Program-made: the position numbers and the translations under genes
Assembly: GCA_026182355.1 (NCBI GenBank)
Contig: JAPFBL010000314.1
Span: 124,001-188,000 of the forward strand
Direction of reading: 5' to 3'
Length of the DNA: 64,000 nucleotides
Source of the DNA: Hermatobates lingyangjiaoensis
Taxonomy: Eukaryota > Arthropoda > Insecta > Hemiptera > Hermatobatidae
The notes under the pieces: model-generated
What the model saw: only the letters and a program-made list of their open reading frames with translations
Told to the model about the DNA's origin: nothing
Database searches by the model: none
Shown: piece after piece, positions 55,204 to 64,000 of the stretch
How the letters are laid out: each line of letters opens with the position of its first letter
Position numbering within the stretch: the stretch's first letter is position 1

Positions 55204-56668
55204 TCTAACTATAGTTTGTAAGTTATTACCAGCTTTCTGAAGTGGAATAAGACAGGTATCTTTTCAGATTTGATAGGAAGTATCAGTATTCAGGGAAACA
55301 TCGTAAACATGAACAAGGAGAGCAATAAAAAGGGAGAAGGAATTTCGACAAATATTGGAAGGATATATCTATTATTGTACAGATATTATTACAATTTCTT
55401 TTTCACTCATATTTAGTGTCATGTGTGAATGCATATTCAATATCAATAGTACTCGACGGCATTGTTTGTTTGCTAGTTTTAATAAACAGTGTTGCTCAAC
55501 AAGAATAAATGTTTCCATGTTAGAGAAAAAAAATTTAAGATAAGCACTTACTCTCTTTTCTAGATATTTACATCTATATATATATTTTTTTTTTTGAGAC
55601 AATGTCTCCTTGCTTTCTCCTCACCTTCCCAGAATCCCCCAAGACGACTCAAGAGAAAATGGCCCAGGGATCCACTGTTCCAATAATATACTAAAAAAAA
55701 AAAAACAAACAAAAAACAAAGTGAGAAGTTGAACCAGTCGGTTTCATTCTTTGCTCATGTGCATCGATGTTATTGTGTAATCTATTACTACATACCATAT
55801 GCCTGTTACGCAGAATATGCGTAGTTGTATATTTTTAAATAAAGATGTTAAAAAAAAGAGACAATGTTGCCAAGATACAGATAAAATAAAAGTTAGACAT
55901 GCTTGTAGATATTGTTATCGATCTACATCTACAAATACAAAAATGTGTCTGTCTGTCCGCTATAGAAATATAACTGAAAACATTTAGATGCAAAGAAACT
56001 TGGATGGATTCATAAAATCCATGTTTGGATAACATGGATCTTATATAACTTTTTTCTGTGGTAGTAACCCTAACTTTTTTCGGTATTTTAATTCTGACCC
56101 ATGACCAAAACGGATTGACCAATGATGACCAAATTTTTACCCGGTAAGCATTTACCTTGTCATTTAAGGTCAAATCATGATCTGCATGACCGATGATGAC
56201 AAAAACATAACCATTAATATTTACATTATTGACCCATAACCAAAACGCCGGGGCATAATCTACCGTCTGGGCAACGCCAAGTAAATCAGCTGGTACATAT
56301 ATAGTATACAATGAAAAAATATAATGTAAATTCTACAATGATATTAATAGGTACCTTTTTATGTTCTATATACTTTATTTTACTGGTTGATTGAACTAAG
56401 ATACCAGTTTAAACTTCTGAAATATTTTCAGAATTTCTTCAAAAACCAGAAATATAAAAATTTGACTCAACATGAAATAACAACATATGTTCCTTATTTC
56501 TTTACTCTAAGGTCAAATTTTGTCTATAATTTCTATAGATTTTTTTAAATGACTAAAACATCTAAGAAACATCTCATGATACCAACTGTATGGACTCATG
56601 GTATTATTTCTATACAATTCAACTCATGGTAATAATATTTCACATTAATTAGTAAAACAACATTGATA
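55204..56668. other. AT-rich DNA with a 158-codon minus frame of doubtful meaning
   Basis: The frame at 55835-56311 (minus) is the longest non-repetitive frame of the window. It lacks any domain I recognise and has an odd composition. The + strand here (GTGTCTGTCTGTCCGCTATA, ACCAATGATGACCAAATTT) has the flavour of an old dispersed repeat. I do not call it a gene. Confidence 0.4.
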
Positions 56669-57325
56669 ACACTGGCGAACAAAAAAAAAATTATTGTCTT
56701 GGTGTCTAAAAGGTTTTAACAATTTTTACCTAATTTAAAAGTTGTTTAAAATGGGCGCTGATTCCAGAAATACTGTCGTTTTTTTCTTTATTAGGTCTAG
56801 TTTTCCTGCTATGGTGTAACCCTCTCTGTAGAAAGGTGATAGTTACAATAAAGACAGGTAAATCGAAGAAATAATATTTTTATTTAACTTTACGACACAT
56901 ATTCATTAATCATATAAAATAAAATATTTGTAATACATATGCAATACATTTGGATTTAAATGTATATTCCCCGCAAATATAGCAAACACATTTGATTTGT
57001 TTAAGCAATGTCGCCTAAGAGAGGATCTAGCCATGCTTAATTTTTACTCCAAAAATCTGCAAACACAAATACAAGTTTTAAGGTTTGTGATGTAATAATA
57101 ATTATGTTACATTGATCACAATAACAACCTACAATTGTTATTATCACGCTAGAATGTATTTAGAAATACGCCTAATTTTAAGATGATAAAGATATGAAAT
57201 CTGAAACATCTCACTAACTTGACCAGATCGGACAAAATTAGGATGATTTTCGGAATCAGCACCTCTAAATTAATCAAACTCACCTTAGAAACCTTGGTCA
57301 TCGAAAGTTATATTGACCACGTAAT
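56669..57325. repeat. Dispersed ~650 bp repeat with terminal inverted motif, copy 2
   Basis: Aligns with 10405-11060 in the same orientation. Inner inverted ends: GCGCTGATTCCAGAAAT at 56756 and GATTTTCGGAATCAGCACC at about 57245. Confidence 0.75.
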
Positions 57326-57769
57326 AATTGTATATTATCGAATTTCCTTTCGTCAGAATGACTAAAGAACTTGGGCAGTATAATTGTTATGAGCTATTAT
57401 GATTATTGATTTAATAATGTATAATAATTGAGATAATCTGAGGTAATTATGAAGAGAATAATATATGATTATAACAATTAGTGAAATATAACACGGTGGT
57501 ACTCCACTAATTAATTAGTTAAATTAAATGTTATAATTTAATATTTATATATTTTGTGGAAAGACCACTCAAGGAAAGAAGCAATGTATTGTACTTTTTA
57601 AGTGAATGAGTCAATAATGACAATTATAGTGATTAGTGTAATTTAACTCAGTGACTATGCATGACTATAGCCAGCCTGTTGTATTGTAGAATAAATTTTA
57701 TAAAAGTTTCCCCTTGAAAGGGGGTCGTCTTGGGTTAAAGTTACATCAGTGATATGGCGAAGTTAGAAT
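57326..57769. other. AT-rich DNA, no feature seen
   Basis: Nothing recognisable. Confidence 0.5.
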
Positions 57770-57925
57770 TAGTTGGCACCCCCTTTGGAATACTTGGAAG
57801 GGCGAGAGGCGTGCAGGGGGTGGGTGGGGTTTAGGGAAGGAGGAGTGGACAAGGGTCGCAGCACAGCTAGCTTATGCAGGGCAGCGCTTGGGTCTGATGT
57901 CTCCATGACAACTGCCCCCTCCATA
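57770..57925. other. Short GC-rich island
   Basis: GGGGTGGGTGGGGTTTAGGG and similar. No frame with a recognisable domain. Confidence 0.3.
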
Positions 57926-58195
57926 TTCACAATCAAATGCCCGATTCAAAAAAACCCATTTCTTTTACTTGCAACTTTTAAAAAAAAATCTTTTATTTTA
58001 CATGTTTTTTTTTACCTGCATGATTCATCCATATTTATGGAACTCTTAAAACAATTGCTCTTTTTTTTTATTTCATTTCGACTCAACATGAAATATACAG
58101 TAATGAAAGTATTGTATTTTGATCGAAACTTCAACATCAATTTCAATAGAAATGAACAGTTTAAGGTTTTCTGAGTTCAGTAATACAGGTATCGT

Positions 58196-58424
58196 AAATA
58201 TATATATATATATATATACTTTTACGATGGAAATACGATCCGAAACGGACAAATATAGTTCAATGTAGGAAAAGAAACATAGAGAAATCAAAAGCACACA
58301 CTTACAGTCTCTAATTTTCCGTTTGAACCGTCTTCAGCAGAGACTTTAAAACGGTTCAAACCGAAAATTAGAGACTGTGAGTGTGTGTTTTTGATTTCTC
58401 TATGTTTCTTTTTATACATTGAAC

Positions 58425-58466
<42 letters not shown>
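58196..58466. repeat. Foldback element, family A, between two (TA)n tracts
   Basis: (TA)n at 58196-58219 and 58427-58466. Arms meet at about 58343. The left module (58308-58341, minus) has CTGAAGA, GAA and AATT, but helix I is reduced (TCTG for TCTC). The right arm lost its heptamer but keeps hairpin GGTT/AACC, GAA, AATT, A, GAGA. Confidence 0.88.
58308..58341 (-). ncRNA. Hammerhead-like module, family A, helix I weakened
   Basis: Minus strand: TCTG, CTGAAGA, C, a hairpin opened by GGTT, GAA, AATT, A, GAGA. Core intact, first helix I pair lost. Confidence 0.55.
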
Positions 58467-58468
<2 letters not shown>

Positions 58469-58840
58469 TGTGTTCTCTAATCGGGGTTCGGTCAATTTTC
58501 CAGGATAAAAAATCAAACTCTCGTTGCCAACGTTTCGGTTTTATTTAAAACCTTTTTCATAGGCAGAAGTAAGAATTTTTTAACTAAGAAAATGAAATTT
58601 ACATTATTTAAAGGAACAACAATGTTAGCCGGACAAAACCTTCGACTAGACTCTAGTCGAAGGTTTTGTCCGGCTAACATTGTTGTTCCTTTAAATAATG
58701 TAAATTTCATTTTCTTAGTTAAAAAATTCTTACTTCTGCCTATGAAAAAGGTTTTAAATAAAACCGAAACGTTGGCAACGAGAGTTTGATTTTTTATCCT
58801 GGAAAATTGACCGAACCCCGATTAGAGAACACACCTATTC
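58467..58840. repeat. Foldback element, family E, copy 2 (near-perfect palindrome)
   Basis: Arms of about 185 bp run from GGTGTGTTCTCTAATCGGGG at 58467 to the axis at about 58652 (GACTAGACTCTAGTC), with almost no mismatches. A frame of 65 codons therefore occurs on both strands. Degenerate modules (TATGAAAAA in place of the heptamer) lie at 58526-58564 (minus) and 58738-58776 (plus). Confidence 0.93.
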
Positions 58841-58870
58841 TATCAAACGGTCGATATATTATTGAATCTG

Positions 58871-58906
58871 TTATATATATATATATATAATATATATATA
58901 TATATT
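58871..58906. repeat. (TA)n microsatellite
   Basis: TA tract right of family E copy 2. Confidence 0.95.
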
Positions 58907-58952
58907 AAAGTTACAGCTAGAGAACACAAGAAAAAAGACGAACACTCACGAA

Positions 58953-58988
58953 TCTCGATAATTTCGGCGTCTTGCCGTCCTCAGGAGA
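58953..58988 (-). ncRNA. Hammerhead-like module, solitary, intact core
   Basis: Minus strand: TCTC, CTGAGGA, C, hairpin GGC/GCC with an AAGAC loop, GAA, ATTAT (AT/AT around one base), C, GAGA. Helix I TCTC/GAGA is 4 bp. A (TA)n tract follows at 59070-59096. Confidence 0.62.
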
Positions 58989-59099
58989 GTAGAAAGAAAG
59001 AAAATAAAAGGAGAAAGAATGAAGGAACGGAGACGTAAATGCGTCCACTGGCCGATGTAAACGTATATCAATATATATATATATATATATATATATTGA

Positions 59100-59290
59100 T
59101 AAAAGTATCGACCGTGGAATAGAAACAAACTAAAGTTTATCGGGACTCGGTCAGTTCCTCAGGTTGAATCAAACTCTCATTGTCAACGTTTCGGTCTTTA
59201 TTTAAAACCTTTTTCATAGGCAGAAGTATAAATATTAAAATCTCTATCTTTTGATTTCTCTATGTTTCTTTTTCTACATTAAACTATATA
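59100..59290. repeat. Partial family E and family A pieces
   Basis: 59146-59225 matches the left arm of family E. 59247-59290 matches the outer end of family A (TTGATTTCTCTATGTTTC). Both are broken, next to (TA)n. Confidence 0.7.
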
Positions 59291-59589
59291 TATATATACT
59301 TTGAAAACTTTGAGAAAGCTAACTAGCAGTTAGGGCTGAAAGAAATATTTTCATTAAAAAAAACAATGCATAAAAAAAATTCACATTCCGAAGTTTATAA
59401 TGTTGAATAAAATTACTTTTGTTTCTTAGCATTGAAGAGCAATTGTTTGAAAAGAAGAGCCAGTAGCATTTGAATTACAGATGATGATAATATTTCATGA
59501 ATTTATTCCGGATTTTATTTAAGAATAACTTATATAGTAAATGCAGAAAAGTTGAGATGGCTGGAAGTTGATGCCAAATGAATTATCTT
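59291..59589. other. AT-rich DNA, no feature seen
   Basis: Nothing recognisable. Confidence 0.5.
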
Positions 59590-60190
59590 AAGGGAAATTA
59601 ACATGGTGATGGGATGGAGCCGGTTAGAGTTTCGCCGTTGATGGAACAGAAGCCGGTGTATATTGCGATCGTAAGCTTGATAAGGTGGTTTCCTAGGAGA
59701 CAATTTACATTTTCTCTCACACTCACACCCTGTGGATATTACAAACCTGTCATGAAAATGGAATTTAAAGTTACTTTTCAAATCTGGTTTGTGTTTTTTT
59801 TTTTTTTTGATATTTATTTTGAAGTCGGTTAGAAGGGTTATTAGGAAGGTTGCTCATGCTGTTGTTGTTGTTGGTGGATGTTGTGGGGGGGGGATGATGA
59901 GGCTGTTGTCGCGATATCATCAGACCTGCGTCCTTAATAAACAGACAGCAGGCGCATTCATCTGCCCAAGTATTTCTCTTAATTTTGATCTCTGCCCGCC
60001 TGCCTTATCGCTCTATCTCCTCCTCTCCCCCAAAAGCCTCCATTTTCCCATTGCATGCCTCTCGCATTCCATCCCTTCTTTCCCTCGCTCAACGGACATC
60101 AAAATTAATCTCCCCCCCCCCCCTCCCTCTCACGAGCCCTTTCCACAAAGCCCTCTTCAACTTCCATAATTAACCCTTTCCACTTTGTTT
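59590..60190. other. GC-richer and C/T-rich island, possible conserved noncoding DNA
   Basis: Repeat-free, with a G run near 59886 and a C run near 60112. Overlapping frames of 62-126 codons exist but none shows a domain. Candidate regulatory DNA. Confidence 0.35.
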
Positions 60191-60474
60191 AATATGTTGA
60201 TCTTCTACGTACTGCTTAATTCTTGAACTCCCCCCTATCTTCTACTGAGTTGACTCAAAACAACCTAATACAATAACAGAGACTTATAGAACGCTAGCTG
60301 CTTACCAGGTAATGACTGCATATGGGGAGAGTATCAACTTATAACAGCCTAATAAAAACAATTCAGTTCTTAATAAAATGAATGAAAATATATCTAATTA
60401 GGAAAAAGTTTTATAAAACATTTCGAACTCAAAGTGTTTTTCCTCAGGTTACATCTAAACACCAATCATTCCAT
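60191..60474. other. AT-rich DNA with a weak module-like string
   Basis: Minus strand at about 60410-60458: AAC, CTGAGGA, then an ACTCGAAATGTTTT-like stretch. Helix pairing is not convincing. Confidence 0.3.
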
Positions 60475-60483
60475 CCTCTAGCG

Positions 60484-61013
60484 CAGGGGTTGGCAAACTA
60501 CGTCCCGCGGGCCATGGCCCTTTGGTCTTTTGAATCCGGACAACCGAAGATTGGTTCTTGATTTAGGTTTGATGTAAATGATTGTATTAATTTGATTTTG
60601 ACTCGCAATGAAGTGCCATGTCAACATCAGGTGGTGCAGTATCACACTTTCAGCTTTCGTTCTTCTTTTGCTGGTCAGATTATTTAAGTGTGATAAATAC
60701 CAACAAAAAACCTAAAGATCCCAGATGGGTGATGAATATTTCAGATCTGTTCTGAGAATTGACCCAGACTTCCATGCTACATTTAAAATTTGTTATCAAT
60801 AACACTGTTCTCATTAAAATAATATGTTTATTCTTCAATGACTTTTCTTGTTTTTGTTTTATACGTATTGTTAACTAATGCTGTTTTTTATATTATATCT
60901 TGCGCTGAAATGGCCTCCCTGTCAGATTTTTAAATCAATATGGCCCACCTGTCAAATTTTCAAGTTAATGTGGCCCGCGAGTCAAAATAATTGCTCGCGA
61001 GTGGTAACCCTTG
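60484..61013. mobile_element. hAT-like non-autonomous element with target duplication
   Basis: The left end is CAGGGGTTGGCAAACTACG and the right end is the complement of CAAGGGTTACCACTCG. CCTCTAGCG flanks the element on both sides (60475-60483 and 61014-61022), containing the 8-bp target duplication expected for hAT. GCCCGCGGGCC and TGGCCCGC motifs lie inside both ends. No coding region. Confidence 0.85.
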
Positions 61014-61063
61014 CCTCTAGCGAGTGGTAACGTCAGACGTTTACCGACTTTTTGTTTGATCAG

Positions 61064-61331
61064 TTATTCTACAGATTCTACATTGGGAGTCCCAAATTTT
61101 GCATAACTCAAGTGCATTTCGAGTAGGTGTCTTTAACACCTACCGTGTTAAAGGTAACCGTGGTGTTAAATCGTACAGGCTCGGGATCGACAGCTTAACA
61201 TCTTCTCCTATGGATGACTTACTCAGATTTATTCACCTCCTGCGTGAATAAATCGAAGGCCAGGTGAAGATTGAACCACGGACCACCAGCCCAGAGGCGA
61301 GTACTTTAACCATTGAGCTAACCTGGCCCTC
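61064..61331 (-). repeat. tRNA-derived SINE, copy 6
   Basis: Minus strand head: GGCCAGGTTAGCTCAATGG with a clear A box, and a B-box-like GTGGTTCAATCTT. The body matches the other copies and is interrupted by a private duplication around 61138-61168 (GTGTTAAAGGTAACCGTGGT). Confidence 0.85.
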
Positions 61332-61708
61332 TTAACCATCCCATAGTACACTTAGAAATAAATTAATGGAAATGTATAACATAAAATAAGGAAACTTATG
61401 ATATTATGCAACCCATCTGTTGAAGAATATTAAAGGAACTATCAACAAGAGTGTTTATTTAGTGGCTATAGGGAGGGAAGGGAGAAGATTGTGAAGCAGC
61501 GAAGTAAACAGTAGTAACAGCAAGTGAGGTTATAATACCAGCATAGGTTTTAAGACCCTCTCAATGAAGTAAAATCAGTTAAAAATGATACAAATGGGAT
61601 ATATTTCATTTTGGATTAATAAAAGATTACTAATCTTTATAGAGCTGGTTGATAACATTTTTATTCAGTTTTAAATTTGTTCATATGATTGAAAAGAGAA
61701 TCATATAT
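61332..61708. other. AT-rich DNA, no feature seen
   Basis: Nothing recognisable. Confidence 0.5.
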
Positions 61709-62055
61709 AGTGCCAGGCTAGCATAATGGCAACGTGCATACCTTTGGGATGGTATATCCGGGGTTCAATACCCACTCTGGCCTTCAATTTATTCACACGA
61801 GAGGTGAATAAATTTGAGCACGTCGTCCCTCAGGGAGAGCTTTAAGCCATCAGTCCCGAACCTGTAAGATGTCATATATTTGTTAGAGATCCCTACTCTA
61901 AATACAATTCGTTTAGGGAAAAATGTAATACTCCCAGTGTAGAGCAATACAGGTAATGTGGCCCACTCAATACTAAAATTGGTGCCAAATAATGAAGGAG
62001 CCACAATTTCCACCCATAGAACAGTACTAAAAGATGAAAACCTTATAAGTGTGTC
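61709..62055 (+). repeat. tRNA-derived SINE, copy 7, near full length
   Basis: The head GCCAGGCTAGCATAATGGC has the A box, and GGTTCAATACC at 61773 is the B box. The acceptor-like ends GCCAG/CTGGC pair. The body and 3' part include GTGCCAAATAATGAAGGAGCC and GAACAGTACTAAAAGATG. Confidence 0.88.
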
Positions 62056-62698
62056 AGTAGGAAAACAAACAAAGAACAGAATTTGATATAAGTATTTTCT
62101 AATTCTCACTTTTACAGTTACTTTATCATGAAAGAAGCCCCACATTAAACAAATTTTATTGAAGAACTAATTTTATTAAGTTATATTGTTTATAAAACTT
62201 GTTTATTTAAACATTTGTTCAATGGTTTAGAATAATTTGTTAATCACGATAGCGTCTATCTATTGATATTATAATCACAACATTTATTACTGTGATTTAA
62301 AATGACTATATTTCTATCGAGATCACACTGGTGGTTACTCGTAAAAACCCTTTTATGCTGATGTCACCACCAATGTGATGTAGAAGTTGTCCAACGTAAT
62401 ATACGCTTAATTTATTGAAAGCCGATGCCACTACTTGACTAGGTAGCAAAGTGAGTTCAGCATCACTCAACGTACAAAGACGACAAAAGTCTAAATAGAA
62501 TCAAAGAGGTCCCACTCAAATCGTATTGGATATCCACAAGTTAAAGGTGTAATGGCGTGTTTGTTATTGTGAGAAATGTTGCGTTCAAACTGGTAATAGT
62601 AGTAGGCAACAATCTAGGTTGAGTGGCCATCCCCCTACAAGAGAACGCACGTAGACCAAACATTGGACCCATTGTGATACCACACAATATAGATTGAT
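62056..62698. other. AT-rich DNA, no feature seen
   Basis: Nothing recognisable. Confidence 0.5.
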
Positions 62699-62921
62699 TA
62701 TTCTATATTGAAAGTCCTAAATTTTGCTTAACTCAAGTGTATTTAGAGTAGGGGTCTTTAACGAGTACCTGACATCGTACAGGCTCGGGACTGAAGGCTT
62801 AACGTCCTCTCCGATGGATTTATTTACCTCCCACGTAAATAAACCGAAATCCAGAGTAGGTATCGAACCCCAGACCCACCAGTTCAGAAGTGAGCACGTT
62901 AACCACTGACCCAATCTGGCG
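62699..62921 (-). repeat. tRNA-derived SINE, copy 8, 3'-truncated
   Basis: Minus strand: GCCAGATTGGGTCAGTGGTT at the head, B-box-like GGTTCGATACC, TTTATTTACGTGGGAGG, and CCCGAGCCTGTACGATGTC. The 3' part beyond TATAGAATAAT is missing. Confidence 0.85.
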
Positions 62922-63399
62922 AATGATCAAACTGATAATCAATTGTGGCTAAAGTATTTGGGGAAAATGTTACATTTTTTAAACTTCATAGTCATGCTGT
63001 TGATATGAGTGTCTACCTTCACCATAGCATACTAGATTTAAGCAGTTAAGAATAGTCTCAACTAGGACTGGAATTTGAATCTATATTAAGAAATCAAGAA
63101 TCTACAAAATTCAAATTGTTAAAATGTTTTGAATTTGAGATATTTTTAGAAATATCAGTAGGACTGTATATTTAATTTTGCTGTTCTGATTAGACTTGAC
63201 TCTCATTTTATAGTTTGGCCCTGATTCAGTAATTAAGTTTGTTTGTATGATCTGTAGGAAGGTTGGCATGCAGTGGTCAACGTCTTCCTAGATAGGAGGG
63301 GGTAAGGGCCATCTGTTTGAACAACAAAACTTGGAAAGACTGAATATGTTTTTACACTTGCCATCGAATTTAATTACACACTGAGGGTGGTATTGTTGG
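62922..63399. other. AT-rich DNA, no feature seen
   Basis: Nothing recognisable. Confidence 0.5.
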
Positions 63400-63740
63400 G
63401 CGGAATTAATTGTTTTTAATGGCAGCTACTCAGAAGGGTGACTGGGCAAGCGTGAAATACAGAGAGTCATCAATTAAGAGTCGCTTGGAGGAGTCGACAC
63501 GTGTTTACACGCCAATAAAAACGGACAAGTCTCTGGGAGCGCCAGCCAATATTACACAACCCCAAACACCGCCCCACCCTCCTCTTATTGCACTCCAAAT
63601 ATTGGAACTGTCTTTTGTTCAGCTGCAGGTGCAGCCGGGTTTTTAATAGGGGGGGTCCGAGAATTAGAGACACCCATTGTCAGCCAGTTTTATTGGGCTG
63701 ACCCCTCACGGTATTTGTTTTCCTCCCTTTGTTCCCTACA
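63400..63740. other. GC-richer island, possible conserved noncoding DNA
   Basis: Repeat-free, balanced composition. Frames of 67-78 codons on both strands without domains. Confidence 0.35.
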
Positions 63741-64000
63741 TCTGATATAAGAGTCACTTCTACCAAAGCGCTTTTTGATTGATTCCCCCCACTTGAGAAC
63801 ATCTCTGTCTGCCTCTCTTGCTATCCTCTATTTTTATCTCTCGCCTTTCGAACACTCTGTCGTTTATTTTCAAATTATTTACACAAACCGTCAAACAATC
63901 CCAACTCTTTGATATATCTTTTCTGATAAAATAAGCAATTTCACAGATATTTTAGCAACGACAATAATTTTTCTATCTCTTTTTATTCACTGCTTTAAAA

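Noticed and set aside
55835..56311. 158-codon minus-strand frame, the longest outside simple repeats
   Set aside because: No recognisable domain, unusual composition, and the sequence looks like an old dispersed repeat. Not enough for a gene call.
58513..58789. Two matching 65-codon frames on opposite strands
   Set aside because: Arms of the family E palindrome. The frame covers the degenerate module and noncoding arm sequence.
60410..60458. Minus-strand CTGAGGA ... GAAATG string as another module
   Set aside because: Stem pairing and position 17 cannot be placed consistently.

Overview
The window looks like intergenic DNA from an invertebrate animal. It is strongly AT-rich and full of (TA)n and other microsatellites. 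It carries tRNA-derived SINEs, mariner, hAT-like, Penelope-like and non-LTR retroelement fragments, and large satellite and minisatellite arrays. I see no spliced or intact host gene. A lophotrochozoan is plausible from the repeat mix, but the sequence does not prove it. Almost all open frames are chance frames in repeats. The only protein-coding signals I can support are broken transposable-element fragments.

Layout. 1-6091 is a ~133-140 bp satellite array that runs off the left edge, and about 1.2 kb of it recurs at an offset of 3372-3373 bp. 7387-7915 is a C/T-rich minisatellite. 8.4-9.8 kb, 20.7-23.0 kb, 24.9-32.7 kb, 39.3-40.3 kb, 44.8-46.2 kb, 49.3-49.8 kb, 52.4-52.8 kb and 58.2-59.3 kb hold foldback (inverted-repeat) elements sitting in (TA)n tracts. 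29.7-31.8 kb holds a deleted mariner followed by Penelope-like pieces, including a GIY-YIG endonuclease domain. 36.0-37.9 kb is a ~600 bp-arm palindrome. 40.6-41.4 and 43.1-43.8 kb are tandem arrays. A second deleted mariner lies at 51.06-51.96 kb. Eight copies of one tRNA-derived SINE are scattered at 13.5, 18.3, 34.1, 34.5, 35.1, 61.1, 61.7 and 62.7 kb. GC-richer islands at 23.3, 24.1, 35.8, 38.6, 41.9, 48.4, 59.6 and 63.4 kb are the best candidates for host regulatory DNA.

Main observation. At least eight otherwise different foldback families share one short module. It consists of a 3-5 bp helix, the heptamer CTGANGA, one extra base, a hairpin, GAA, a 4-6 nt self-complementary word A..T, one non-G base, and the other strand of the first helix. 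This is the layout of a type I hammerhead ribozyme with a minimal helix III, as known from Penelope-like elements and retrozymes. It has two consistent departures from the textbook core: one extra base after the heptamer, and a helix III with little or no loop. Stems covary between copies. In every foldback that keeps two modules, they point outward. One copy lies directly downstream of a Penelope-like endonuclease frame, which links the module to that retroelement class. I propose that the foldbacks are head-to-head inverted, 5'-truncated Penelope-like insertions, each carrying a hammerhead in its terminal repeat. Activity is untested.
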